Shown: positions 11,508-21,552, counted from the stretch's first letter. The stretch is 64,000 nt of DNA from Rubrivivax sp. (GCA_030653385.1 JAURZM010000015.1:54610-118609); one strand, 5' to 3'. A program made the numbers and translations. Notes: generated by a model not told the origin, from the sequence alone.

Positions 11508-11981
11508 TCAATCGGGCTGAGCCGCGTGCGGGCCGGGTCTGGCCATGCGGGCGCCGGGGGTGGGTTCGGGTGCAGGGCAATATACCGCAGCACGCAAAGC
11601 ATGCAGCGCCGGGCCGGCCTCTGAGGCGGCCAGCGGAATCCACACGGAGGCGCTGGTCTTGCCGCTTGCGGGTGCCACGGGCTTCAGCCGCAGCAACAAC
11701 CAAGGCCCGAGGTCGACCATGACTTCGACAGGCCCTGGCTGGCCGTCTGCTTGCCAGATCTGGCCGTCCCAGCTCAGGTGGATGGCTCGGGGTCGCAGCC
11801 CACGCCACGCCACGAAGGCCATCACGGGCAGCGTGGTCCAGGCGGGCCACAGCGGCAACTGCCAGTGACCCAGCCCCCAGGCGACCAAGGCAGCGGCTGA
11901 CACGGCAGGCAAGCCGGACTGCAACAGGCGCCAGGCGTTCCCGCCGCTGCCCTGCACGCTGACGGCCGGCGCCGCAGACAC
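11508..11981 (-). CDS. Small membrane protein of unknown function between fabF and rpoE
   Basis: 157 residues. Two hydrophobic segments lie at about residues 22-40 (LPAVSAAALVAWGLGHW) and 45-58 (WTTLPVMAFVAWRG). They are followed by a soluble tail with the recurring WDGQIWQADG and GPWLLLRLKP patterns. The layout is like the YjfA/toxin-type 'protein YgfX' fold (two helices, then a beta domain), but that is only a resemblance. It is packed between fabF (6 nt) and rpoE (0 nt), which argues that it is real. Function unknown. Confidence 0.75.
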   Translation of the reverse strand: MSAAPAVSVQGSGGNAWRLLQSGLPAVSAAALVAWGLGHWQLPLWPAWTTLPVMAFVAWRGLRPRAIHLSWDGQIWQADGQPGPVEVMVDLGPWLLLRLKPVAPASGKTSASVWIPLAASEAGPALHALRAAVYCPAPEPTPGARMARPGPHAAQPD

Positions 11982-11987
11982 GGGCCT

Positions 11988-13235
11988 TCAGGCGCGCCGG
12001 AAAACCAGCGTGCCGTTGGTGCCGCCGAAGCCGAAGTTGTTTTTCACCGCCACGTCGATCTTCATCGGCCGCGCTTCGTTGGCGCAGTAGTCCAGGTCGC
12101 ACTCGGGATCCTGGTTGAAGATGTTGATGGTGGGCGGGGACACCTGGTGGTGGGTGGCCAGCACGGTGAAAACCGATTCGATGCCACCGGCGCCACCCAG
12201 CAGGTGGCCGGTCATCGACTTGGTGCTGTTCACGACCAGCCGCTTGGCGTGGTCGCCGTAGGCCAACTTGATGGCATTGGTTTCGTTCACGTCGCCCAGC
12301 GGGGTGCTGGTGCCGTGGGCATTGAGGTACTGCACCTCGCTTGCATTGATGCGCGCGTTTCGCAGCGCCGCCATCATGCTGCGCTTGGGGCCGTCGACAT
12401 TGGGCGCCGTCATGTGGAAGGCGTCGGCACCCATGCCAAAACCAGCCAGTTCGGCGTAGATTCTTGCACCGCGCTTCCTGGCGTGTTCGTACTCTTCGAG
12501 CACCAGCACACCCGCACCTTCACCCAGCACGAAGCCGTCACGGTCCTTGTCCCAGGGACGGGACGCGGTCTGCGGGTCTTCGTTGCGGGTCGACAGCGCG
12601 CGGGCCGCAGCAAAACCGCCCACGCCCAGTGGCGACACCGTGCTTTCGGCACCACCGGCCACCATCACGTCGACGTCACCGTATTCGATCAGGCGGCCAG
12701 CCTCGCCGATGCAGTGCAAGCCCGTCGTGCACGCCGTCACGATGGCCAGGTTGGGCCCCGTGAAACCGTACTTGATGGAGACATGGCCCGAGATCATGTT
12801 GATGATCGACGCCGGCACGAAAAAAGGCGAGATGCGCCGCGGCCCGCGTGCCTTGTACTCGTCTTCGGTCTGTTCGATCATCGGCAGACCACCGATGCCC
12901 GAACCCACCATCACGCCGATGCGCTCGGCGGTGACCTCGTTCAGCGCGTCGCCATGCGGCAGCCCCGCATCCTGCACGGCCTGGATCGAGGCGGCCATGC
13001 CGTAGTGGATGAAGGTGTCCATGTGGCGGGCTTCCTTGCCGGGCATGTAGTCCTCGACATTGAAGCCCTTCACTTCGCCCGCGAACCGGCAGGAAAAGGC
13101 CGATGCATCGAACTTGGTGATCAGGTCGATGCCCGACCGCCCGGCCAGGATATTGGCCCAGCCCTCAGCCACCGTGTTGCCCACGGGGCTGACGAGCCCG
13201 AGGCCCGTGACGACAACGCGGCGGCGACCGGACAT
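11988..13235 (-). CDS. fabF: 3-oxoacyl-ACP synthase II (KAS II)
   Basis: 415 residues, full-length FabF. The active-site Cys lies in [14 protein letters not shown], and the two catalytic His residues in [13 protein letters not shown] and [12 protein letters not shown]. The N-terminus [17 protein letters not shown] is typical. It elongates acyl-ACP in type II fatty-acid synthesis and carries the temperature-controlled palmitoleate to vaccenate step in many bacteria. It follows acpP by 7 nt. Confidence 0.97.
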   Translation of the reverse strand: MSGRRRVVVTGLGLVSPVGNTVAEGWANILAGRSGIDLITKFDASAFSCRFAGEVKGFNVEDYMPGKEARHMDTFIHYGMAASIQAVQDAGLPHGDALNEVTAERIGVMVGSGIGGLPMIEQTEDEYKARGPRRISPFFVPASIINMISGHVSIKYGFTGPNLAIVTACTTGLHCIGEAGRLIEYGDVDVMVAGGAESTVSPLGVGGFAAARALSTRNEDPQTASRPWDKDRDGFVLGEGAGVLVLEEYEHARKRGARIYAELAGFGMGADAFHMTAPNVDGPKRSMMAALRNARINASEVQYLNAHGTSTPLGDVNETNAIKLAYGDHAKRLVVNSTKSMTGHLLGGAGGIESVFTVLATHHQVSPPTINIFNQDPECDLDYCANEARPMKIDVAVKNNFGFGGTNGTLVFRRA

Positions 13236-13242
13236 GGGCGCT

Positions 13243-13482
13243 TTAGCCTTTTTGGTGCTTGACGGCGTAGTCGATCGCCAACTGAACGGTGGTGATCTTC
13301 TCGGCTTCTTCGTCGGGGATCTCGATGCTGAACTCGTCTTCGAGCGCCATCACCAGTTCCACCGTGTCCAGCGAGTCGGCTCCGAGGTCGGCGACAAAGG
13401 CCTTTTCGTTCGTGACGTCGGACTCGGGAACGCCGAGTTGTTCCGCAATGATTTTCTTGACTCGCGCTTCGATATCGCTCAT
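13243..13482 (-). CDS. acpP: Acyl carrier protein
   Basis: 79 residues, very acidic. The phosphopantetheine Ser lies in [16 protein letters not shown] strong GGAGGAG ribosome site lies just upstream (13485-13491). The 85-nt gap to fabG contains TAGAAT on the minus strand (plus positions 13520-13525), a possible -10 box without a good -35, so an internal promoter is plausible but weak. It supplies the carrier for every Fab enzyme here and is the substrate of AcpS at 175-579. Confidence 0.98.
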   Translation of the reverse strand: MSDIEARVKKIIAEQLGVPESDVTNEKAFVADLGADSLDTVELVMALEDEFSIEIPDEEAEKITTVQLAIDYAVKHQKG

Positions 13483-13567
13483 GACTCCTCCAGGAGTGGG
13501 ATCGGAAAAACAGCCCAGGATTCTACCGGCCGGGCAGGCGCCGGATTTCTTGGCCCCGGCAAGGGCC

Positions 13568-14314
13568 TCAATTCATGACCATGCCACCGTTGACGTGCAG
13601 CTCGGTCCCTGTGATGTAAGCAGCCTGTGGCGAAGCCAGGAAGGCCACCGCGTGGGCCACTTCTTCGGCCTGCCCCAAACGGCCCAGCGGAATGCTGGCC
13701 AGCAGTGCCGCCTTGGAAGTTTCGGGCAGACCTTCGGTCATGTCAGTGGCAATGAAACCGGGCGCCACGCAGTTGACGGTGATGTTGCGCGCGCCGAGTT
13801 CACGCGCCAGCGATCGGGTCAGGCCGGCCACGCCGGCCTTGGCCGCCGCGTAGTTGGCTTGGCCGGCGTTGCCGCTGACGCCCACCACCGACGTGATGTT
13901 GATGATGCGGCCCAGGCGCTGCCGCATCATCGGTTTGGTGGCCGCGCGGCAGGCGCGAAAGACGGCCTTGAGGTTGGTGTCGATCACCGCGTCCCAGTCG
14001 TCGTCTTTCATGCGCATGGACAACGTGTCGCGTGTGATGCCGGCGTTGTTGACCAGCACGTGAAGGCCGCCATGTGCCTTCACGATGCCGTCGACCGCGG
14101 CGTCCAGCGCCGGGCCGTCGGTGACGTTCAACACGATGCCGCGGCCACCTTGCGCGGCCAAAGCTTCGCCGATGGCTGCAGCGCCACTTTCGGTGGTGGC
14201 AGTGCCAACGACCTGGAAACCCGCGTCGGCCAGCGCCTTGGCAATGGCACGGCCGATGCCCCGAGAGGCGCCGGTGACCAGGGCAACCTGGGCTGTCTGC
14301 ACTGCGTCGCTCAT
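13568..14314 (-). CDS. fabG: 3-oxoacyl-ACP reductase
   Basis: 248 residues from the ATG at 14312-14314. NADPH-binding Rossmann motif [12 protein letters not shown], then NNAGITRD and the catalytic Ser/Tyr/Lys set (Ser in [15 protein letters not shown]). It reduces 3-oxoacyl-ACP in the first reductive step of each elongation cycle. The frame runs open upstream into fabD but that part lacks SDR similarity. The start overlaps the fabD stop as ATGA. Confidence 0.97.
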   Translation of the reverse strand: MSDAVQTAQVALVTGASRGIGRAIAKALADAGFQVVGTATTESGAAAIGEALAAQGGRGIVLNVTDGPALDAAVDGIVKAHGGLHVLVNNAGITRDTLSMRMKDDDWDAVIDTNLKAVFRACRAATKPMMRQRLGRIINITSVVGVSGNAGQANYAAAKAGVAGLTRSLARELGARNITVNCVAPGFIATDMTEGLPETSKAALLASIPLGRLGQAEEVAHAVAFLASPQAAYITGTELHVNGGMVMN

Positions 14315-15249
14315 GCGAGCATCTCCTGCGCTGTTTTGAGGCTGGCGGGGTCGAGCACGGTGGTGGTCTGGATGTCGGCATCGACACGCTTCACCAGACC
14401 CGCCAGCACCTTGCCGGGGCCACATTCCAGGACGTGCAGCAGGCCACGCTGCCGCAGGGCCTGGGTCACCTCGACCCAGCGCACCGGCCCGAAGGCCTGG
14501 CGGTAGAGCGCCTCGCGGATCGCGTCGGGCTCGGTCTGCACCAGCACGTCGATGTTGTTGACCACCGGGATGCGCGGCGCTGCGATGGCCACGCCCACCA
14601 GGTGTTCACGCAAGGCTTCGGCCGCCGGCTTCATCAAGGCTGAATGGAAAGGGGCCGACACGGCCAGCAGCAGCGCACGCTTGGCGCCTTTGGCCTTGAG
14701 CCGTTCGCAGGCGCGGTCCACGCCCAGCTTGCTGCCGGCAATCACGGTCTGTTTGGGGTCGTTGAAGTTGGCCGGCGCCACCACTTCGCCACTTTCAGCG
14801 GCCACAGCGGCACACACATCGTTCACCACGGCTGCGTCCAGGCCCAGGATCGCGGCCATCGCGCCGGCGCCCACCGGCACCGCCTGTTGCATGGCCTGGG
14901 CACGGAAGCGCACCAGCGGCAAGGCATCGGCCAACGTCAGCGCACCGGCTGCCACCAAGGCGCTGTATTCGCCCAGCGAGTGGCCAGCCACCGCAGCGGG
15001 CTCGGCACCACCTTCGGCACGCCAGGCGCGGTAGCAGGCAATGGCCGCCGCCAGCATCACCGGCTGGGTGTTGGTGGTGAGTTCCAGCGTTTCCTTGGGG
15101 CCGGCGTGGATCAGTTGGCCCAGGTCTTCTCCGAGCGCAGCGCTGGCTTCTTCCAGCGTCTGGCGCACCGCGGGGTGGTCGCCCCAGGCGTCCAGCATGC
15201 CCACGGACTGCGAGCCCTGGCCGGGGAAGACAAATGCAAAAGGCGTCAT
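14311..15249 (-). CDS. fabD: Malonyl-CoA:ACP transacylase
   Basis: 312 residues. The FabD start FVFPGQGSQSVGM and the nucleophile elbow GHSLGEYSAL are present, with the catalytic His in SAPFHSALM. It loads malonyl groups onto ACP. It sits 35 nt after fabH and overlaps fabG by 4 nt. No unusual feature. Confidence 0.97.
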   Translation of the reverse strand: MTPFAFVFPGQGSQSVGMLDAWGDHPAVRQTLEEASAALGEDLGQLIHAGPKETLELTTNTQPVMLAAAIACYRAWRAEGGAEPAAVAGHSLGEYSALVAAGALTLADALPLVRFRAQAMQQAVPVGAGAMAAILGLDAAVVNDVCAAVAAESGEVVAPANFNDPKQTVIAGSKLGVDRACERLKAKGAKRALLLAVSAPFHSALMKPAAEALREHLVGVAIAAPRIPVVNNIDVLVQTEPDAIREALYRQAFGPVRWVEVTQALRQRGLLHVLECGPGKVLAGLVKRVDADIQTTTVLDPASLKTAQEMLA

Positions 15250-15284
15250 GGCTTTGATGGACAGTGATAGGTGGTGGGTGGCAC

Positions 15285-16307
15285 TCAGAAATCGAGCAGC
15301 ACCGCACCCCAGGTGAAACCGCCGCCCACACCTTCGAGCATCACAGTGTCGCCACGTTTCACACGGCCGCTTTTCACCGCCACGTCCAGCGCCAGCGGCA
15401 CCGAGGCCGCCGAGGTGTTGCCGTGTTCGTCAACGGTGGCAATCAGCTTGTCCAGCGGCAGGCGCAGCTTCTTGGCCGTGCCCTGCATGATGCGGATGTT
15501 GGCCTGGTGCGGAATCAGCCAGTCCAGGTCTTCCGCGCTGCGGCCGGCTTTTTCCAGCACGGCGCGCGCCGCGCTGTCGAGCACACCCACGGCCAGCTTG
15601 AAGACAGCTTGCCCGTCCATCTTCAGCAGCGGGTCGCCCAGCACCTGGCCACCGGCCACCGTGCCGGGCACGCAGAGAATGCCCACGTGGCGGCCGTCGG
15701 CATGCAGTTCGGTGGCCAGGATGCCAGGTTCGGCACTGGCTTCCAGCACCACGGCGCCGGCGCCGTCACCAAACAGCACGCAGGTGGTGCGGTCGTTGAA
15801 ATCGAGGATGCGCGAAAAAACTTCGGCACCCACGACCAGCGCGCAGTTGGCGCTGCCGGCCTTGATCATCGAATCGGCCACCGCCAGCGCGTAGACAAAA
15901 CCCGAGCAGACGGCCTGCAGGTCGAAGGCTGCGCAGCCATGCACACCCAGCTTCTGTTGCAGGATGCAGGCGGTGGACGGGAACACCATGTCGGGCGTGG
16001 ACGTGGCCACGATGATCAGGTCCACGTCGTCGGCGGTGCGGCCGGCCGCCTGCAGCGCGGCGCGGGAGGCGTGCAAGGCCAGGTCGCTGCTGTTGACACC
16101 GTCGTCGACGAAGTGGCGGGCACGGATGCCGGTGCGCTCGACGATCCACTCGTCGCTGGTCTCCAGCCCCTTTTCCGCCAGCAAGGCCGCCATGTCGGCA
16201 TTGCTCAAGCGCCGCGGCGGCAGATAGCTGCCGGTGCCGGCGATGCGGGCAAAGCGCGGGGCTTGCGAAGAGACGTGGGCGGTGGGTGAGGAAGGCAGGG
16301 GGTTCAT
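15285..16307 (-). CDS. fabH: 3-oxoacyl-ACP synthase III (KAS III)
   Basis: 340 residues. The catalytic Cys lies in [12 protein letters not shown], the His in [11 protein letters not shown] and the Asn in [12 protein letters not shown]. It starts fatty-acid synthesis by condensing acetyl-CoA with malonyl-ACP. The conserved fold begins at about residue 19 ([17 protein letters not shown]), so the first 18 residues are extra. However, the ATG overlaps the plsX stop (4 nt), which supports the longer start. Confidence 0.96.
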   Translation of the reverse strand: MNPLPSSPTAHVSSQAPRFARIAGTGSYLPPRRLSNADMAALLAEKGLETSDEWIVERTGIRARHFVDDGVNSSDLALHASRAALQAAGRTADDVDLIIVATSTPDMVFPSTACILQQKLGVHGCAAFDLQAVCSGFVYALAVADSMIKAGSANCALVVGAEVFSRILDFNDRTTCVLFGDGAGAVVLEASAEPGILATELHADGRHVGILCVPGTVAGGQVLGDPLLKMDGQAVFKLAVGVLDSAARAVLEKAGRSAEDLDWLIPHQANIRIMQGTAKKLRLPLDKLIATVDEHGNTSAASVPLALDVAVKSGRVKRGDTVMLEGVGGGFTWGAVLLDF

Positions 16308-17377
16308 GCCGCTTGTTCTGACGCGCCATCACCAGCAGGCAACGCCATGAGCGTGGGGCCGAGCCGGTCATGCACGCGGTCCAGGAGCCGGTTGCGCGCG
16401 GCATCATAAGCCCGCGCCAGTGCCTGCTCGAAGGCGTAGGCGTCGGCCGAACCGTGGCTTTTGAAAACCAGCCCACGCAGGCCGAGCAAAGCGGCGCCGT
16501 TGTAGCGCCGCGGGTCCACGCGGTGCTTGAAGCGTTGCAGCACCGGCATGGCCACCAGGGCCGCCAGCTTGGACATCGGGCCGCGGGTGAATTCCTGCTT
16601 GATGAAGTCCGACATCATCGACGCCAGACCTTCGGAAGTCTTGAGCAGCACGTTGCCGACAAAACCGTCGCAGACGACCACGTCCACCGTTCCCTTGAAG
16701 ATGTCATTGCCTTCGACGTTGCCGAAGAAGTTGATCTGTCCGGCCTCACCCGCAGCCCGCAGGAGTTCGCCCGCACGCTTGATGGTTTCGCTGCCCTTGA
16801 TGGCTTCTTCGCCGATGTTGAGCAGGCCCACCGATGGCTCGGCCTTGCCATCGACGGCGGACACCAGCGCACTGCCCATGACCGCAAACTGCAGCAGGTG
16901 TTCGGGTGTGCAATCGACGTTGGCACCGAGGTCGAGCACGGTGGTGTAACCATCACGCCGATTGGGCATCACGGTGGCAATGGCCGGGCGGTCGATGCCG
17001 TCCAGTGTCTTCAGCAAATACCGCGCCACGGCCATCAAGGCGCCCGTGTTGCCGGCCGAGACACAGGCATGGGCGCCGGCCTTGACCTGCTGCAGGGCCA
17101 CCCGCATGGAAGAGTCGCGCTTCCTGCGCAAGGCCACTTCGACCGAGTCGTCCATCGTGACCACTTCGGTGGCCACCACCACGTTGCAGCGTGGCCACTG
17201 GGCAGCCGGGCGCAAGGCGTCGGCGGCGCCCACGAGCACCAGCTCCGCGCTGGGATGTTTGTCCAGGAAGGCCCGGCAGGCCGGCAGCGTGATCAGCGGG
17301 CCGTGGTCGCCACCCATGCAGTCGACGGCAATGCGCACCAACTGCAGGGGTGCGGGCGGCGCGACCTTGGCGGACAC
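16304..17377 (-). CDS. plsX: Phosphate acyltransferase PlsX
   Basis: 357 residues. The start [12 protein letters not shown] is the PlsX signature; further on come [13 protein letters not shown] and [17 protein letters not shown]. PlsX makes acyl-phosphate from acyl-ACP, the acyl donor for PlsY in phospholipid synthesis. It sits between rpmF (95 nt upstream) and fabH, the standard order in proteobacteria. Confidence 0.96.
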   Translation of the reverse strand: MSAKVAPPAPLQLVRIAVDCMGGDHGPLITLPACRAFLDKHPSAELVLVGAADALRPAAQWPRCNVVVATEVVTMDDSVEVALRRKRDSSMRVALQQVKAGAHACVSAGNTGALMAVARYLLKTLDGIDRPAIATVMPNRRDGYTTVLDLGANVDCTPEHLLQFAVMGSALVSAVDGKAEPSVGLLNIGEEAIKGSETIKRAGELLRAAGEAGQINFFGNVEGNDIFKGTVDVVVCDGFVGNVLLKTSEGLASMMSDFIKQEFTRGPMSKLAALVAMPVLQRFKHRVDPRRYNGAALLGLRGLVFKSHGSADAYAFEQALARAYDAARNRLLDRVHDRLGPTLMALPAGDGASEQAA

Positions 17378-17472
17378 GGCGGCAGGCAGGGAATTCAGCT
17401 CAGAACCGACGCTGGGCGGGGCTGCTCACGGTCGAGTGGCCACACAGAGGGCCGGCTCGACGGTCAGCCGCT

Positions 17473-17655
17473 TCAGGCGTCGGCCTTGGTCTTCAGGACC
17501 TTGCGGCCGCGATAGAAGCCGGTGGGGCTGATGTGGTGGCGCAGGTGCACCTCGCCCGTGGTGGGCTCGACGGCAGTGCCGGGCGCAGCCACGGCATTGT
17601 GCGAACGGTGCATGCCGCGCTTGGAAGGCGACTTCTTGTTTTGCTGGACGGCCAT
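17473..17655 (-). CDS. rpmF: 50S ribosomal protein L32
   Basis: A 60-residue basic protein starting [19 protein letters not shown], which is diagnostic for L32, and ending with [21 protein letters not shown] ribosome site lies just upstream of the ATG. It opens the rpmF-plsX-fab group. The zinc-ligand cysteines of some L32 proteins are absent, as in other Betaproteobacteria. Confidence 0.97.
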   Translation of the reverse strand: MAVQQNKKSPSKRGMHRSHNAVAAPGTAVEPTTGEVHLRHHISPTGFYRGRKVLKTKADA

Positions 17656-17871
17656 GGGATCTCCTGGGGTCGGCGCGGGCTGCGGCAGGCCATCAAGAGC
17701 CTGCAGTAGCAGCGGTTTGGGGGTGGCGCCCCCGGTTCAAGCGGGCCAATCCGTGCCGTCAGGGGCCTGGTTCAGGCCTGATTCGGGCCGGTCTTGGCCG
17801 ACGCTTCAGAGCGCTCGGTCAATATCGGGCGATAGATCTTGCGGTGGATTGCACCATTCGCAAAGCCCACC

Positions 17872-17877
17872 AGTATA
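17872..17877 (-). promoter_or_regulatory. Possible -10 box upstream of rpmF
   Basis: On the minus strand the hexamer TATACT lies about 215 nt before the rpmF ATG, in the 260-nt gap after yceD. The best -35 at 16-nt spacing (TTCGGA) is weak. A promoter for the rpmF-plsX-fab genes is expected here from E. coli, but this is one candidate only. Confidence 0.28.
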
Positions 17878-17915
17878 GCACCGGGCGTCAGGTTCCGAAG
17901 GGCCGGAGCCTGGAC

Positions 17916-18494
17916 TTACTTGGCACCGCCCTTGCCAGCGCGCAGCGCTGCCAGCGCGGCGAAAGGGTTGGGCGCGGGTTCTGCTTCCGGCAGGTCGTCC
18001 ACCGGCATGGGCAAGGGCGTGGGGCAGGTGCCTTCGTGGCGGGGCACCAGGGGCAGAGCCAGGATCAGCTCGTCTTCCAGCAAGTCGTGCAGGTTCAGTC
18101 CCTGGCCCAGGACCATCACGTCTTCTTCGGCGGTTTCGTCCAGCCGTTCGGCTTCGGATTCGGTGCGCACGAAGCGGAAGCGCCGGTCCACCTGCAAGTG
18201 CTGTTGCACAGCTTGCAGGCAGCGTTGGCATTGCAGCGGCACGGACAGCTCGGCTTTCAGGTGCAGCCAGACTTCGGCTTCGCCGCCAGCGGCCGGCAGC
18301 AAGGAACCTTGCGCCGACCAGTCCACCGCCACCGCGCCGTCAACGGTATCGAACAGGCTTTCCAGCAGGCGGGGCATGCCAGACAAGGGCCATGTGCTGG
18401 TCAGCAAGGCACTGTCGGTGCAGAAGCCGCGCACGTTCAAGGCCAGGAAGTCGTAGGGACGTTCTTTCATGGCCGCATTGTCGGCGGCGTTCAC
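17916..18494 (-). CDS. yceD: YceD family protein (DUF177)
   Basis: 192 residues. The DUF177 signature is the pair of cysteines in VPLQCQRCLQ followed by an acidic stretch and the LHDLLEDELILALPLVPRH block. The protein is implicated in 23S rRNA and fatty-acid-linked processes in other bacteria, but its precise role is not settled. It precedes rpmF, as in E. coli. The family usually begins near MKERPYDF, so the start may be at 18470 rather than 18494. Confidence 0.9.
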   Translation of the reverse strand: MNAADNAAMKERPYDFLALNVRGFCTDSALLTSTWPLSGMPRLLESLFDTVDGAVAVDWSAQGSLLPAAGGEAEVWLHLKAELSVPLQCQRCLQAVQQHLQVDRRFRFVRTESEAERLDETAEEDVMVLGQGLNLHDLLEDELILALPLVPRHEGTCPTPLPMPVDDLPEAEPAPNPFAALAALRAGKGGAK

Positions 18495-18665
18495 CCTGGC
18501 CAGTGGCGCTTGAACACAGGCGCCAAATCGGGGTGCTGTTCAACACGCTGCAGCGCCGCCAGCTGCGCCTGTGCACCAGCCCAGCACGACACGACGGCGC
18601 AAGCGCGCTGGCAAGATTCGATGCGCCGACTGAAGCGCCAACTTCTGTGCGCTGACAATCCGGCA

Positions 18666-19262
18666 ATGCAAGCAGACCCTGCCCCCCTGATCCTGGCCTC
18701 CACGTCGCGCTACCGGCGCGAACTGCTGCAGCGCCTGCACCTGCCTTTCGAAGCCGTGGCGCCGCAGGTCGACGAAACGCCCCTGCCCGGCGAAAGACCT
18801 GCTGCGCTGGCACAAAGGCTGGCCCTGGCCAAGGCGCAGGCCGTCGCCGCGCTGCGACCCGGCGCCATCGTCATTGGCTCGGATCAGGTGGCCGATCTCG
18901 ACGGCCAGCCCATCGGCAAGCCGGGCAGCCACGAACGTGCCGTCGAGCAACTGCAGCGCATGCGCGGCCACCGCGTGGTTTTTCAGACCGCCGTGTCGGT
19001 GGTGCGGGCCGACCGCCACTTTGCCCAGACGCTGCTGGCACCCGTGACCGTGAGCTTTCGCAACTTGTCCGACGCCGAGATCGAACACTACCTGCGGACC
19101 GAAGAACCCTACGACTGCGCCGGCAGCGCCAAGTGCGAGACGCTGGGCATCGCCTTGCTCGATGCCATCGACAGCGACGACCCCACGGCGCTGATCGGCC
19201 TGCCGCTGATCCGCACCTGCCGCCTGCTGCGTGCGGCCGGCCTCGACCCGCTTTTGCCATGA
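18666..19262 (+). CDS. yceF: Maf family nucleotide pyrophosphatase, YceF type
   Basis: 198 residues from the ATG at 18666. The Maf start LILASTSRYRRELL and the Asp of GSDQVADLDGQPIGKP are present. The segment EEPYDCAGSAKCETLGIAL is of the YceF type (7-methyl-GTP pyrophosphatase) rather than the YhdE type (dTTP/UTP). Its divergent position beside yceD-rpmF-plsX matches yceF in E. coli. The frame is open upstream across yceD, but that is antisense read-through. It overlaps the next gene as ATGA. Confidence 0.92.
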   Translation: MQADPAPLILASTSRYRRELLQRLHLPFEAVAPQVDETPLPGERPAALAQRLALAKAQAVAALRPGAIVIGSDQVADLDGQPIGKPGSHERAVEQLQRMRGHRVVFQTAVSVVRADRHFAQTLLAPVTVSFRNLSDAEIEHYLRTEEPYDCAGSAKCETLGIALLDAIDSDDPTALIGLPLIRTCRLLRAAGLDPLLP

Positions 19263-20014
19263 CCGGCACGCTGCTGCTGGTGCCCAACACGCTGGACCTG
19301 GGCGCCGCCGAGGTCGACCTGCAAGAGGTGTTGCCCCATGCCGTGATCCGCCGCGCGGCGGCCCTGCAGCATTGGGTGGCCGAAGACGCGCGCAGCACAC
19401 GTGCCTTCTTGAAGCGCGTGGCCGCCATCGAGCCACTGGCCGCACCGCTGCAGGCGCTGGACATCCGCGAACTGCCCCGAGCCCGCAAGGGCAGCCGGGA
19501 AGCCGTGCCCGCGCAGGAATGGCAGCAGCTGCTGCAGCCAGCGCTGCAAGGCCACGACGTGGGCTTGATTTCCGAAGCCGGCCTGCCCGCCGTGGCCGAC
19601 CCAGGTTCGCTGCTGGTGGCCGCAGCCCACGCCGCCGGCGTGCGTGTGCTGCCGCTGGCGGGTGCCAGCTCGCTGCTGCTGGCACTGGCGGCCAGCGGCC
19701 TGAACGGCCAGAGTTTTGCGTTTGCGGGCTACCTGCCGCAGGAGCCCGCCGCGCGACTGGCCCGCATCAAGGAACTGGAGTTGCTGTCGCGCCGCACCTC
19801 GCAGACACAACTCGTGATCGAAACGCCCTACCGCAATGCTGCCCTGCTGGCGGCGCTGACCGAGGGCCTGACGGCAGGCACGAGCCTGAGCGTGAGCTGC
19901 GGCCTGACCTTGCCCGATGGCTGGACGCGGTCGGGGCCGGTTTCAACGTGGCGGCAGAAGCCGGCACAGATGCCCGACCGCTTGCCCGCCGTGTTTGCTT
20001 TCCTGGCCAATTGA
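19259..20014 (+). CDS. SAM-dependent methyltransferase of the tetrapyrrole-methylase fold (RsmI-like)
   Basis: 251 residues from the ATG at 19259. The motifs LISEAGLPAVADPGS and VLPLAGASSLLLALAASGL are those of the RsmI/YraL family, which methylates 16S rRNA C1402. The N-terminus TLLLVPNTLDLGA differs from classical RsmI (GxLYVVATPIGN), and the protein is shorter than RsmI (about 280). It therefore belongs to a side branch whose substrate is not certain. It overlaps yceF by 4 nt. Confidence 0.85.
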   Translation: MTGTLLLVPNTLDLGAAEVDLQEVLPHAVIRRAAALQHWVAEDARSTRAFLKRVAAIEPLAAPLQALDIRELPRARKGSREAVPAQEWQQLLQPALQGHDVGLISEAGLPAVADPGSLLVAAAHAAGVRVLPLAGASSLLLALAASGLNGQSFAFAGYLPQEPAARLARIKELELLSRRTSQTQLVIETPYRNAALLAALTEGLTAGTSLSVSCGLTLPDGWTRSGPVSTWRQKPAQMPDRLPAVFAFLAN

Positions 20015-20022
20015 GCGCGCCC

Positions 20023-20054
20023 GCTGAGCGCACCAGTGTGTGCGTCGGCTCAGC
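20023..20054. terminator. Hairpin between convergent genes
   Basis: GCTGAGC (20023-20029) pairs with GCTCAGC (20048-20054), with inner GCAC/GTGC pairing. It lies between the convergent methyltransferase and rhlE genes and overlaps the rhlE stop. A bidirectional terminator is plausible, but there is no clear T-run on either side. Confidence 0.35.
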
Positions 20055-21552
20055 TACCGCCGCCCAGCAGCGAAGCCACTTTGCGCTTGGGCTTGATGTT
20101 CGGCGACAGGCCCCGGGTGGGCACCGGTGCGGACGCCTTGTTGACCGTCTCCCACGATGCACCACCAGCGCCAGTGGGTTCATAGGGCTTGTCGAAAAAG
20201 GGGTCCCGGCTCTGTGCCGCACGGCGCGGACGCTCGGTGGCCACAGCGGCTGCCGCCATTACCGGCTCAACGCGCGCAGGCGCGGCAAAACGCTCGGCTT
20301 CGTCATCGTCGCGACGGCGCGGCGGACGCCGTGGCGCCCGGTCGTCTTCCAGCTCGATGGGCTCCAGCTCGATTTTCTTCTTGATCAGCTTTTCGATGTC
20401 ACCCACCAGGCGGGTGTCGTCACGTGTCACCAGGGTCACTGCCAGGCCGGAGGCGCCAGCACGGCCGGTGCGACCGATGCGGTGCACGTAGTCTTCGGCA
20501 TTGAAGGGCACGTCGAAGTTGAACACCGCCGGCAGGTCGACGATGTCCAGTCCACGCGCGGCCACGTCGGTGGCCACCAGCAAGTCCACTTCACCGGCCT
20601 TGAATGCCGCCAGGGCCTTCAGCCGTTCATCCTGGCTCTTGTCACCGTGCAGTGCCTGGGTCTTCAGGCCGTCGCGTTCAAAGGAACGTGCGAGGCGCGC
20701 CGCACCGAGCTTGCTGTTGACGAAGATGATGGCCTGCGACAGTTCGCGCGTGCGCAGCAACTGGCGCACGACGGCCCGTTTGTCGTCGTCGGTGACGCTG
20801 AAAAAACGCTGCTCGACATTGGTGGCGGTGGCATTGGGCCGCGCCACTTCCACCAGCACCGGGTCTTGCAGGTAGCTGTTGGCCAGTTTGCGGATCTCGG
20901 GCGAGAAAGTGGCCGAAAACAGCAGCGTCTGGCGGGTCTTGGGCAGGAAGGCCAGGATGCGCTGCAGGTCGGGCAGGAAGCCGATGTCCAGCATGCGGTC
21001 GGCTTCGTCGAGCACCACGTACTCGACCTGGTTCAGCACCGCGTTTTTGGCCTCGATGTGGTCGAGCAGCCGGCCGGGCGTGGCGATCAGCACCTCGACA
21101 CCGGCCTTCAGCTGCAGCGTCTGCGGCTTCATGTCGATGCCGCCGAAGACCACCGCCGAGCGCAGCTTGGTGTGCTTGGCGTACTTCTTGACGCTTTCGG
21201 CGACCTGATCGGCCAGTTCTCGCGTCGGGGCCAGCACCAGCGCGCGCACCGGGTGTCGAGCCGGCGACACGCTGGCACTTTCGTGACGCATCATCTTCTG
21301 CAGCAGCGGCAGCGTGAAAGCCGCCGTCTTGCCGGTGCCGGTCTGCGCTGCCCCCATCACGTCGCGGCCGTCCAGCACGATGGGAATCGCCTTGGCCTGG
21401 ATCGGCGTCATCGCCGTGTAGCCCGAATCGATCACGGCCCGCAGGAGCTTGGGGTCGAGCGGGAGGGTGTTGAAGAGGGGGGGAGCGGCTTCGGGCAACG
21501 TTGCTGCAGCCTCGTCCGGCGCGCCGGTTTCGGGAGTGTTGGGATCGATCAT
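20050..21552 (-). CDS. rhlE: DEAD-box RNA helicase, RhlE type
   Basis: 500 residues. The Q-motif region, Walker A AQTGTGKTAAF, motif Ib TPGR, DEAD in VLDEADRMLDIGF, motif III SAT, and motif VI HRIGRTGRAG are all present. The tail from about residue 395 is basic and low in complexity (RRPPRRRDDDE). RhlE-type helicases remodel RNA in ribosome assembly and decay. It lies 60 nt after the WecA-like gene. Confidence 0.95.
   Translation of the reverse strand: MIDPNTPETGAPDEAAATLPEAAPPLFNTLPLDPKLLRAVIDSGYTAMTPIQAKAIPIVLDGRDVMGAAQTGTGKTAAFTLPLLQKMMRHESASVSPARHPVRALVLAPTRELADQVAESVKKYAKHTKLRSAVVFGGIDMKPQTLQLKAGVEVLIATPGRLLDHIEAKNAVLNQVEYVVLDEADRMLDIGFLPDLQRILAFLPKTRQTLLFSATFSPEIRKLANSYLQDPVLVEVARPNATATNVEQRFFSVTDDDKRAVVRQLLRTRELSQAIIFVNSKLGAARLARSFERDGLKTQALHGDKSQDERLKALAAFKAGEVDLLVATDVAARGLDIVDLPAVFNFDVPFNAEDYVHRIGRTGRAGASGLAVTLVTRDDTRLVGDIEKLIKKKIELEPIELEDDRAPRRPPRRRDDDEAERFAAPARVEPVMAAAAVATERPRRAAQSRDPFFDKPYEPTGAGGASWETVNKASAPVPTRGLSPNIKPKRKVASLLGGGS

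Noticed and set aside
17844..18665. An N-terminal extension of the Maf protein
   Set aside because: The upstream frame is antisense to yceD and has no Maf similarity; the family starts at about 18666.
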